Below are positions 23,819 through 32,980 of a stretch of 64,000 nucleotides of DNA, piece by piece. The DNA is from Sclerotiophoma versabilis. Taxonomy: Eukaryota > Ascomycota > Dothideomycetes > Pleosporales > Didymellaceae. The notes beneath the pieces were generated by a model. The model did no database searches, was not told the DNA's origin, and saw nothing but the letters and a program-made list of their open reading frames with translations. The DNA lies in assembly GCA_012274445.1 (NCBI GenBank), contig JAAROD010000093.1, forward strand, positions 1,612,001 to 1,676,000, in the 5' to 3' direction. How positions within the stretch are numbered: the stretch's first letter is position 1; the number at the start of each line of letters is the position of its first letter. A program made the translations under genes and the position numbers.

Positions 23819-24624
23819 TCATGAAAAATCTTCCTGGTCTCTGTGAGACAAGAGGCAGATGGCGACAGCAGCCACCGCGTTGACCATTGTGGTGAACATG
23901 GTGAGTTTGACGAGCTGGGGGCGGAGAAGGGACGGCGGCCATGGGCCTGGGCCGTGTTCTGAAGGGCGCCCTCAGAGGGCCAGCCTCTGTGGATCCAGTC
24001 ATCAGTCAAGAGATCACGTGCGGAGGGTGACCCGGATGTGCGATGACCGCAACACCACTTGGAGTGGGACAAGCAGTTGTGTAAGGCTGTCACTGGCATG
24101 TCACGAAGGTGCAAGAGGAGATTATTGTGTTCAAACTGCGCCATGAGTGGATCTCATGGCTACGCGTTCCATTGGAATGCCGAGGCAGTGACTACATGAT
24201 ATGCCAAAGTAGAGAATCGGTGCGTCATTGAACGACCGTATGAGTGAGGGGATATCCGCCAACACGCTATGCAGCATGTCAAAGCAAGCCATGATCCATG
24301 CCATGCCAAATACCAGGCTGGTAATGCTCGTAAACAAATCACCTTCTCACATCCGTGCCTCCAACGGCCCAGTGAGGTGGATGTATGTGCTTTTGATCGT
24401 ACACCGCTCCGCCATGCGTAAATAGGAGATGATACAATAGTAACGCAGAGCAGCGATCGATATGATGAGTAAACTCCCAGGACCACGCCGAGTCCGATGG
24501 TTACAAGCCCGAGGCCGAGACCGAGATGCAGTACAGAAAGCAAAGGGTATGTGCGCCGAGTGTCATGGTCATCCGGCGTTCCGTGATGTTCGTGATGCCA
24601 AACGCCAGAAAATGATGAGATGGT
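23819..24624 (-). CDS. four-helix membrane protein, short exons, 5' end unclear
   Basis: Reconstructed from short exons: about 24405-24624, 24164-24342, 24018-24086 and 23819-23914. Junctions gtgtac...gagaag, gtagcc...gtgacag and gtgatc...cccccag keep one frame. Four hydrophobic stretches are seen: LLSVLHLGLGLGLVTIGLGV, LLCVTIVSS, DLFTSITSLVFGMAWIMACF and LTMFTTMVNAVAAVAICLLS, with a His-rich cytosolic N-terminus (HHEHHGTPDDHD) and the end RDQEDFS. The four-helix plan resembles fungal MARVEL-like proteins, but the family is not certain. I find no ATG in frame with exon 1, so the true start may be in a further upstream exon overlapping the Ecl1 3' UTR, or the gene may have lost it. Confidence 0.5.
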
Positions 24625-24661
24625 TTTGCAGAAAATGGAGAGGGAGAAAGAAGAGAGCTGA

Positions 24662-25132
24662 TCAGTACTGGGTATGCTTCCTCTTCTGTTCTCGCGTCTG
24701 GTCGAAGGATCGCATGTAGTTGTTCAGTTGCGATGCCGCCTGGGCAGTGATGCCTGACTGCGTCGTTGAGGAGGTGGAAGAGAGCGATGATCGCGACGAT
24801 GATGGTGTGAGACTACGCTGCCCCGCAGTTGGTGCAGCAAAGTACGAGCCATTTGCGGTAGTGTGGTAGTGGCACGGGCTGGAGAGGCCCATGTCAAAAC
24901 CCCGTGATGGGGATGGTGACTTGTACTGCGAGAAGTTGACTGCCGGGGGAAGGTAGAAGCCGTTGTTGGAGGAGGATGTGGAAGAGGCCGAGGACGAGAG
25001 CTGTGCGTTCTGTTGCTGGCCAGCCTTCTCCAGGTCTGCTAGCCGGCAGGCCTGCGAGCAGTAGGTGCCGCCCTCCATCTGGCGGTCGCAGGAGAGGCAG
25101 AAGTCGTGGGACCACTCCATCTGGGAGGTCAT
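24662..25132 (-). CDS. Ecl1-family zinc-binding life-span factor
   Basis: Intronless, 156 residues starting MTSQMEWSHDF. The N-terminus carries the Ecl1 zinc-binding signature FCLSCDRQMEGGTYCSQAC (two CxxC/CxxxC pairs) followed by RLADLEKA. The rest is Ser-rich and disordered, ending DQTREQKRKHTQY. In fission yeast, Ecl1-3 extend chronological life span and respond to sulfur and zinc supply; the function here is by family. An upstream in-frame ATG at 25216 would add 28 residues without the motif, so I start at 25132. The next gene on the same strand begins within about 40-60 bp of the stop. Confidence 0.88.
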   Translation of the reverse strand: MTSQMEWSHDFCLSCDRQMEGGTYCSQACRLADLEKAGQQQNAQLSSSASSTSSSNNGFYLPPAVNFSQYKSPSPSRGFDMGLSSPCHYHTTANGSYFAAPTAGQRSLTPSSSRSSLSSTSSTTQSGITAQAASQLNNYMRSFDQTREQKRKHTQY

Positions 25133-28100
25133 TGCGGAGGCAAGGCAGCGGTGGTGTCGAGGCGGTGGTGAGTAGGCTGGGACGCTGACAAGGCAGTCGG
25201 CGGCTGGGTGGGGCAAGGTGGTGGGAGTGCTCAGAAGGGAAGAGGGAGTGGTTCTTTATGAAGCAGTGGGTGCGCAGACAGGAGTCATAGACGGTCAAGT
25301 CTTCAGCGGAGCTTTGTGGAGACGGGTTGCGGGAGCAGGCGACGAGGAGGGTCTTAACTGAGTGCTCAGGCACACAGCACACGGCTGGCGACCTATCAGG
25401 CCCCAGTCATGCAGGCCTGCTAGCCAGCAGCCAGCGACCACTAGTCGACAGGGTAGTCCCACGCATCTCCGCACAGGGTGCAGGCTGCGCATGGGCCCAC
25501 ACACTGCAGGCCAAGAGAGGATTTCTCCAGGAGCCGCCGCAAGCTGTGCTGCTGTCCTTGCGAGGCCGCGGCCGCTGCTCGCTGCTCATGCACCCCTCCT
25601 TGCCCGCCACGCCCGAAGGGGCAAGGCCGCGTTTCTGCCGAACTGGTGCAGCGCATCGCCCTGCCATTCGCTCAGGCCGACGTTTGGCCACCACGGTGCT
25701 GCCAGCACGCTCTCGCGGCGCGGGAGCGACTCGCTCAACGGACGCACTCTTGCCCACCCGCAGCGTCGAGCACTGGGCCTCGCAGTGCCATCTCACGCAT
25801 GTGCGTGCTGCGCAGCGTCAGACTCTGCCCCGCCGTCTCCACCCGGCGCGCAGTCGTGAGCAGACTCCATCCCAGCTCCGCTCGACGTGACACCACGGCC
25901 AGAAAGCGTGACAGCAGCACGACCAGCCGCCCGAAATGACCAAGACCCACTCTCCACTCGCTCGCTAGTCATCTGCTCTTCCGGCCATGGCGTATGACGT
26001 GCAAACTTGGGTTTGCACCCTGCCCTTCCCAGCCTGTCGTGCTCCAAACAAGCAAGAGGCTATCGGTTTCAGCGGTCATGGGTCTCGCGCCCATGCAGTT
26101 TGCAACACGCGCCGTGGGGTGACTACGCGCTCCACACTCAACCCATCAGCTACAGACCAGCTGGTGCAATGGATTGCGTGCCTGTGAAGCTTCCATACCC
26201 TCGTCCTTCTGAAGGACGTCTTGCATCATCGCCGACTCACTGCACTGTTCGCCATTTTTGTCATGATGGCGAGCCATTGCAATCCCTCCATGCAGGGTCC
26301 TTGCTTACCTCTCACCTGTCTCAGCCCTGCAGCTGAGCCAAAATTCCACATCTCACCAAATTCGCCCAGTCTCCCATAGGCTATGAAAAATCGTGCTGGA
26401 ATGTGCGCTGAACTCTTCCAACCTTGTGCAGCTCAAGCCATCATCCATTGCGACATCCGACAACGTTATCTGCCGCCAGCACGGCAATGCTCGCTTTCGG
26501 CGTCAAAATGCCTTCGTGCCTATTTCAATCACATGATATAGCTGCGTCTAGCCTTCGCTGTATTGCCGCAAGAAGATCAGCGTTGGTCCTGCCACGTCCC
26601 GTTGCCGTTCCGAGCACCCTCAACAGTCCTTCAGTGTCTTCAAAGTGCATCTATTTCCGTGGGGATCAGCACGTTCGCTGCCTCAGCAAAAAAAATTCTG
26701 CAACGCCTCGGGCATATGAGGGCGTTCTGGTTGCTGTCTGACTATCGTATTCCCCTCAGCGTCGGCCATGCTCACCAAATTGGACTCGCTTGGACCCTCG
26801 TCGCCCGCTTCAGGCACGCGGCGAGGGCGAAGCAGTATTGATCGGTGGTCAGAAAAGAGCATTGCTTAACGAAGAACGCCTGTTTGGCAGGCCTCGCCGC
26901 TATTCATGGCTAGCGAGTTCGTCACGGTGCTCATCTCTCAGCCGCCTCGAGCACTTTTCGCTTGAGGAAGCGAGATAACGATCATGCCTGTTGCGTTGCC
27001 ATATGACCAAAGGAGTGAAGGGCATAGCGATACTCGTCCCTGCAGCGTGTCAAATACCTGCAAAGTTTAGTTCCCATAGGAACCCCGGAGCAGTGACTTG
27101 CAGATGAGCTCGGAATGCTCATTCGTCTGTCAGATACGAGGATGGTGCAGGCGACTGCCCAGAAACCCCCACGTTGCTCACATAAGGTTCAACACGCAAC
27201 CATCACGGGAGGCATCGTGATGTCGACAGGCTGCAGGAACGGTAAGCGCAATTTGCCCTTATCTCGATATCGATTGATCGCGCTTAACGAGCTTCACGAG
27301 CTTCACGACTCGTGAACCCCTCACTTTGGAGCGTACGCTACCGAGCTCGAAATTGTCCGTGACGCAACTCAGTAGAGGCCGCGTGGCAGGCAAGAGGACT
27401 GTATGTCGGGCGCGGTTACCAGAAAGGACACCTCTAGGATGCACAGATGTGCGCATCACGCATTACCCCACACATCGCAGCGGCCGCCAGTCTCATTGGG
27501 ACATGGCCTGGGACATATCAGTGGAGAACCATGCACCCAGCACACCAACAGCGTCTTGAAACGTTGAGAGATCTCTATGGACATGACAGTTTTGCAGGAT
27601 AAGCTCAATCAGGGCAAAGACAGCCCAATCCGCGCCGCGGCATCATGCAGCTCAAGCAGGCTCAACCGATGTATCTGTGTACACTCAGAGAGCTTTTCAT
27701 GCATACAATCTCGATGTACAGATACACTACCCAATGCATAACCTGGAGGATGGCGATTTTCGCCCAGAAAAACTTCTCTCCTGCACATTCGAACCGTAAA
27801 CGATTTCCACTTTCCAACGCAGTGTCACCAAAAATTGAGCACGGATCACGACCATCCAGTTCAAGCAATCAATAACCAGCCTCGCTGCCTCGCCAGGAGC
27901 GTGAATCTCCCGACTCGGGCCGAGCTTCCTTCATCGTTCCCGTCCCCGTTTCCGTTGTAGGGAACACCCTGACGGTGCAAAGCTGAGGCGTGCTTGAGTG
28001 CAAACCTTGTAAATAATCGACGCCAAAACAGACTTCAATATTGGCATTCGGGCCCTGGCTGCACGTCTCTTGGTCTGTTATAGATACAGGCTGGCGACAA

Positions 28101-28376
28101 GGGTTGGAGGTATTCACGGCGTACTCTGGCTCGCTTCAGGTATGACAGACACGATCCAGTACGTAGTCGTTGCAATTGGCATCTCGCAGAACATCGCTCA
28201 GGGTAGCAAATAGTAAAAGAAGAGAGCACACATCATGAGGAAATCGGGCAATCGTAATTTTTGGCCAAGCACATGATGTTTACCTCACCTCACCAACAGC
28301 AAAACTTTCACAAGTGCAAATCATGAAGCCGGAGACATCTATCCACCAATTAAATACTCAAAACATCAAACCAATA
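25133..28376. other. 3.2-kb region without a recognised gene
   Basis: The first 800 bp upstream of the Ecl1 gene (25130-25950) are clearly GC-rich and may be its long leader and promoter. The rest shows only short frames. No repeat, RNA gene or transposon recognised. Confidence 0.5.
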
Positions 28377-29522
28377 ATGTCGTCCCAGCCTTATGCCGCT
28401 GAGCTCAGCCTCGCCCTCAGCGCAGTTCACAATGCCTCCATCCTGACCAAATCGGTACTGCGCTCCCTCAAGAACCACGTCTCCGCCGAAACAAAAGCCG
28501 ACTCGTCCCCCGTAACAATCGCGGATTTTGCCGCACAAGCACTGCTCATCAGTTCGATCCACGCGGTCTACCCTTCCGACGAATTCCTCGGCGAGGAAAG
28601 CGCAGACGCGCTGCGCTCCGACGACGCTCTAGCAGACCGTGTCTGGGACCTTGTGTTACGCGCAAAAGCGCTTCATGCATCGCGCACCCAAACGGGCCCC
28701 TCGCAGGACGAAAATGCCAATGTCGGTGCACAGACACTCACGTTCCCGGCGAGCAAAGAGGAGATGTTTGAGCTCATTGATCGTGGTGGGAAAGGAGAGC
28801 AGACAAGCCGCGGTAGGGTGTGGGTGATGGATCCTGTGGATGGTACCGCCACGTTTATGCAGGGGCAGCAGTATGCTGTATGTCTGTGCTTGCTGGTTGA
28901 TGGGAAGCAGACAGTTGGTGTTATTGGGTGTCCGAACCTGGCGTTCGATGTGGGTGGACCGCTAGGGCAGAGCAGGGTGCATGAGAACCTCGTTGATGAA
29001 AAGGGTTACGGAGTTGTGCTGTCTGCGGTCAAGGGTCAAGGCACATATGTTAGGGGTATGACGGAGAATGGATGGGGTGAGGGGCGGAAGGTTGATCTTG
29101 GCACGTTGCCTGAGAGAAAGCTCGAGGAGCTCAACTTCGTAGAGAGCACACTGGGAAAGACCAGCCTCTCGCAGGAAGAGCACAAGGCTGTGTGCGAGCA
29201 GCTTGGTGCGCAATGGCCAGGGACTGTCATCTGGGCGCAGCAAGTCAAACACGTCGCACTTGCACTTGGATCTACAGACGTCATGGTACGGATCCCAAAA
29301 ACAGTCGACAGATTCACGTGTATATGGGATCACGCCGGCGGCCACATTCTCTTCACCGAGGCCGGTGGGCTGATCAAAGATTTCAACGGCGGAGACATTG
29401 ATTTCACACAAGGCCGTCACATCGCAGGGGAGCGCAACTATGGCATGATAGCCGCGCTACCATCCGTGTTCGAGAAGGTGGAACAGGTCGTGAAGGATGT
29501 CCTTGCTCGGAGACAACAGTGA
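28377..29522 (+). CDS. HAL2: 3'(2'),5'-bisphosphate nucleotidase (Hal2/Met22)
   Basis: Intronless, 381 residues from MSSQPYAAELSLALSAV; two in-frame ATGs at 28314 and 28323 are possible but add only non-conserved sequence. The enzyme removes the 3' phosphate from PAP and PAPS, relieving toxicity in sulfate assimilation, and is Mg-dependent and Li/Na-sensitive. Motifs of the inositol-phosphatase superfamily are present: KADSSPVTIADFAAQ, GEE (about 72-74), VMDPVDGTATF (about 150-160) and CIWDHAGGHILFTEAGG near 315-330. Length is normal (yeast about 357). Confidence 0.93.
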   Translation: MSSQPYAAELSLALSAVHNASILTKSVLRSLKNHVSAETKADSSPVTIADFAAQALLISSIHAVYPSDEFLGEESADALRSDDALADRVWDLVLRAKALHASRTQTGPSQDENANVGAQTLTFPASKEEMFELIDRGGKGEQTSRGRVWVMDPVDGTATFMQGQQYAVCLCLLVDGKQTVGVIGCPNLAFDVGGPLGQSRVHENLVDEKGYGVVLSAVKGQGTYVRGMTENGWGEGRKVDLGTLPERKLEELNFVESTLGKTSLSQEEHKAVCEQLGAQWPGTVIWAQQVKHVALALGSTDVMVRIPKTVDRFTCIWDHAGGHILFTEAGGLIKDFNGGDIDFTQGRHIAGERNYGMIAALPSVFEKVEQVVKDVLARRQQ

Positions 29523-30109
29523 TGCGGAACGGAATGCAGGTCGGGAGGATTCCCACACGCTGCGAGGCGAAGGTTTGCTTGCTCGAGCCGAGTTGCACAG
29601 CTGTACAAAGAGCTGCGTGGTTTCACAGAGCCTCACCGGACGGTCAGGCCACTATTGCCATTTGCACAGTTCTGGGTGTACAACAGAAATGACAGAATGT
29701 GGGGTAGATCTAAAATGGATGGTCGCATGAGCCTCAGCTGTGCTACAGGGTCTTTTGCAGGGGAGTGACGAATGTAGGAGACACAAACTACGCACAAGTA
29801 TGCAGTAGCTACATGTCTGCAGCAAAGTTACCTAGATGCTGCGCCTAACCGTGAATAATCTGCTGTGCAGGTTCGGTGACACAACCGAGAGTACTCGACA
29901 GGCTGTGCTCGAACATGTTGGTTGAGTCGCGGGAAAAACACGGCGACTGTTGTGTTCTTCGAAGATGCAGCTCGGTAACATGCAGGCACGAAGATGGTGA
30001 TGATTGGTAAGAATAACAGCGAGGCTGCCGTGTTATTCGAAAATATTTTGCTGCATTACAAATGCGCTGAATTACTGTTGAATCACCGTCTGATGACACA
30101 GAATCATCT
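29523..30109. other. intergenic, convergent 3' ends
   Basis: 587 bp between the convergent HAL2 and VPS29 genes. Nothing recognised. Confidence 0.6.
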
Positions 30110-30927
30110 CTATGCAGCACCGCCGCCATTTTTCCTAAACGACACCTTCTCCACTGCAACGTTCTCGTTCCCTTCTGCGTCCTTGCGCAGCTGGTAGACG
30201 TAAAGCACAAGGACGTCACCTTGGACCTGTGCTGTGATTAGCCGGTTCGTCATACAAATGCTTAGCCCTTCGACAAACAGACAGACTCACGTCCATAAGC
30301 ACAAAACTTGGTATGGGGTCCTCGTCTTCTGACCACCACCCTGTCGTCATAGCACCTGTCGCGCTCCCTGGGTTCACGAAGAACTTGCCCTCCATCTCAT
30401 ATGCTTCGAACTTGTGTGTGCCGGCCCATAGCAGGATGTCGACATCCATTTGCCGTGCTGCAATCAGCAAGCTGTCGCCATCACCGGGTGGTATGATGGT
30501 GTGGCCGTGTGTGAAGCCTATGCGTAGAGACCCATGTGTGACAACCTTAGAAAGGGCAAGATTTGGCGCTTCGACATCAAAGTCGCCCTTGACGATCTGT
30601 AGGTCGGGCGCTATGCCACGCAGGAACTCATATGTTTCGCGGTCTGTGATGTTTCCGAGGCAGAGGATCTGTCCAATCTTGCCGGGCGCAAGGAGCTTCT
30701 TGAACTGGATAGAAAGAGTAAGTTGCGGCACGACACTATCGACGGCAGCAGGCCGGGTTGGGTCGCTCATGATATGGGGAGTCGGGGCAGCTCATACCTT
30801 TGCGGGGATATCCTATGTCACCTGTAAGCTTGTAAGGTCTAGCGACGTATACCCATAGTAGAGAACATACTGCAGCGCGATCCGGAATGAATAGGTCACC
30901 GAGGACCAGCACCAACCGCGAAGCCAT
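30110..30927 (-). CDS. VPS29: retromer subunit Vps29
   Basis: Four exons, all junctions phase 0: 30871-30927, a 15-nt microexon 30798-30812, 30291-30704, and 30110-30226; 200 residues. Introns are gtatgt...acatag, gtatga...tatccag and gtgagt...gcacag. The microexon encodes DIPAK and completes the family N-terminus LVLGDLFIPDRAADIPAKFK. Other conserved parts are ILCLGNITDRETYEFL, IVKGDFD, GFTHGHTIIPPGD, ILLWAGTHKFEAYE and NPGSATGA. Vps29 has a metallophosphoesterase fold that acts as a scaffold in the retromer cargo complex with Vps26 and Vps35 on endosomes. A microexon-skipping or ATG-at-30770 model would drop conserved residues. Confidence 0.93.
30798..30812 (-). other. VPS29: 15-nt microexon of VPS29
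   Basis: Flanked by acceptor acatag and donor gtatgag on the minus strand. Encodes five residues (DIPAK) that are conserved in Vps29 proteins; skipping it keeps the frame but removes them. Confidence 0.85.
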
Positions 30928-31708
30928 TGTGGCTGCTTAGAGTGCTTTCGAGGCTATCTTAGCGTTCTGTCCAAGAGCGAGTATTTAGGCGACTCAAAAC
31001 ACCAGAGAAGACGTTGTCCTGAGCACCTCGAGAGGAAGATGGTGGGGTTGCAAGTGGAGGCTAGAAACTCAAGCTTGGGGAAGCTATGCCGTCACCCGGA
31101 GCTCGAGGCGGCCTTGGCAGGCACAATGCACAGACTTTCCCAGCCCGCGACTCATCAGGCGCCCTATGCAAATGGTGGAGCTGCAGAGTCGTTGCCTCAG
31201 CCCAGTACAGCCACACGTGAGCGGAGCACTTGAGTCCAAAGCTTGACACGAGGCAGCAGTTCTTAAGTAGCTGGGAAGCCGGAATTTCGGAATATGGAAG
31301 CGTCTAGGTCAGAACTGCAAGCCCGCTGCATATCACTTGTTATTGTGCCAAGAGCATCCAGAACGATGGATCCAGACTTGCTCCATCCATCTTCTTCTGC
31401 AATGAATGCAGTCAGAACACTTCTATCCTGCGTTCGCTGCTTGACGATCTTAGAGACCAAGACACCGAGGTCACTCCATGTTCACGAAAGCTTGTTTGAC
31501 AGAATAGTTGTGATATTAAACTTCAACTTACGCACTAACTAGAAGTATCGAATATTTGACCGTCAATACATCGTTTCAACTTCGTCACTTTCTCCATATG
31601 CAACTCGCGTGCAAATCCACATTCTGTATCTCTGATTCGAATTCTTCACCCCTCAATGTGAACAGGGAGAGCGCATAAGCTCTTCAACCCGATCATGCAT
31701 CAACTCAA
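30928..31708. other. intergenic
   Basis: 781 bp between the VPS29 start and the peroxygenase 3' end. Nothing recognised beyond presumed VPS29 promoter and peroxygenase 3' UTR. Confidence 0.55.
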
Positions 31709-32980
31709 TCATGCCGAGGGCGCAGTCTGGTCAGGACGAAGAGCACATCCAGCATTCTTGAAAACAGGGTTAAGCTTGCCGACAGACCAGTTTAACAATG
31801 TCAGAGGTATGGTAGTAAGAATTGACAAACTGGAAGGAACAGGTTGTGTGCCAAGCTGGTACAGCAGGCATTGAATATCGGAGGCGGTAGCAGCATCAGG
31901 AAGCTTGCCGTCGCGAATGATGCCAAAGGGAGTGGAGAGAGCATCGAAGTTGTTCTTGCCGATGTTGCCGCCAAACAGCTTGGGATACTGGACGTACTGG
32001 GCTAGGATTTCGAGTGTGACATCGTTGTTGGTGTAGGATGCGCGGCGATTGAACCAGTTGTCTGGAATGCGCTCGGGGCCAGCCTGCCAGTTGCCCTTCG
32101 AGTCCTGGGTGGTACCGAAGAAGGAGGAGATGGTCTTCAGGTCAGGTACACCCTCGGGACCGTAGCTAGGGAACAGCTCGTACAAGAACGAAGAGGCTCC
32201 GTAAAGCAGGAGAGCAAGGGGACCAAAAAAGAAGTTGTCATTTTCCTGGACGGACTCGTCGTATCGCTGGCTGCGGTACGCGGCGAGTGTGTTGCGGTCG
32301 AATTTACCACCCGACACACGGTCTGCGACATCTTTCATTCTGCCGAAGAGGGTGCCGTTGAACGAGTAATCATCACCGTTGTGTGTGAAGTAGTCGTTGC
32401 GGGTGAGTGACGAGTCGCCCTCGAACTTATTGTGTCCATTCAATCCTGGCTGGCGGCCAAGGACACCTCCGAGTGTGGCAGTGCGGGAGGTGGCATCACA
32501 ACCGATGCTGAGCTTGCCAGTGACAATATCACCATCAGCAACGACACCAAGGGTAGCAAGGAGCGTAGCAAGATCCCAGCCAACGTTATAAAGATTTTGT
32601 TGAGCATCGACAAGCTCAGTGAAGGTTGTGACACCATCGTGAGCAAGGAAGTTATGGTTTGCAGCAGCATTTAGACCAGGGCAAGGGCCACGGATGTCGT
32701 TGGGTCCAGGAGCTTGAAAGGCGTGTGCAGTGTCACCGTCCGCAGGAACCTTGATGCCACCCTTGCCTGTACCGGGCAGACCGTTCCGTGCACCTGTATA
32801 TGGATATTTGTCGTTATATGGCGCCGCAGGCTGATGGTTTGCGTTGAAAGGACAGCTGTCCTGCCTTTTCACATTGCGAGCGCGACCCAGCAGAGAGGAG
32901 TCGACACCGGGCTGATTGGCCACCCATGGATATGCTGAGACAGCAGAAGCCGAGATAAGGAGAAGTGAGAGGGTCTGCAT
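31709..32980 (-). CDS. secreted heme-thiolate peroxygenase (chloroperoxidase family)
   Basis: Intronless, 423 residues. A signal peptide (MQTLSLLLISASAVSA) is followed by a short pro-segment ending NVKR, a likely Kex2 site, so the mature enzyme may begin QDSCPFN. The family signature is clear: PCPGLNAAANHNFLAHDG with the heme-ligand cysteine at about residue 100, and KFEGDSSLTRNDYF with the EGD acid-base motif (188-190) and a nearby Arg. Enzymes of this family use hydrogen peroxide to oxygenate or halogenate organic substrates outside the cell. PCP-EGD is the arrangement reported for long-type unspecific peroxygenases; which activity dominates cannot be told from sequence. Several NxT/S sites suggest glycosylation. 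Confidence 0.92.
   Translation of the reverse strand: MQTLSLLLISASAVSAYPWVANQPGVDSSLLGRARNVKRQDSCPFNANHQPAAPYNDKYPYTGARNGLPGTGKGGIKVPADGDTAHAFQAPGPNDIRGPCPGLNAAANHNFLAHDGVTTFTELVDAQQNLYNVGWDLATLLATLGVVADGDIVTGKLSIGCDATSRTATLGGVLGRQPGLNGHNKFEGDSSLTRNDYFTHNGDDYSFNGTLFGRMKDVADRVSGGKFDRNTLAAYRSQRYDESVQENDNFFFGPLALLLYGASSFLYELFPSYGPEGVPDLKTISSFFGTTQDSKGNWQAGPERIPDNWFNRRASYTNNDVTLEILAQYVQYPKLFGGNIGKNNFDALSTPFGIIRDGKLPDAATASDIQCLLYQLGTQPVPSSLSILTTIPLTLLNWSVGKLNPVFKNAGCALRPDQTAPSA

Noticed and set aside
25327..25950. Overlapping open frames on both strands upstream of the Ecl1 gene
   Set aside because: All frames are open at once because the DNA is GC-rich; no protein-like motif or intron signals, so treated as leader or promoter DNA.
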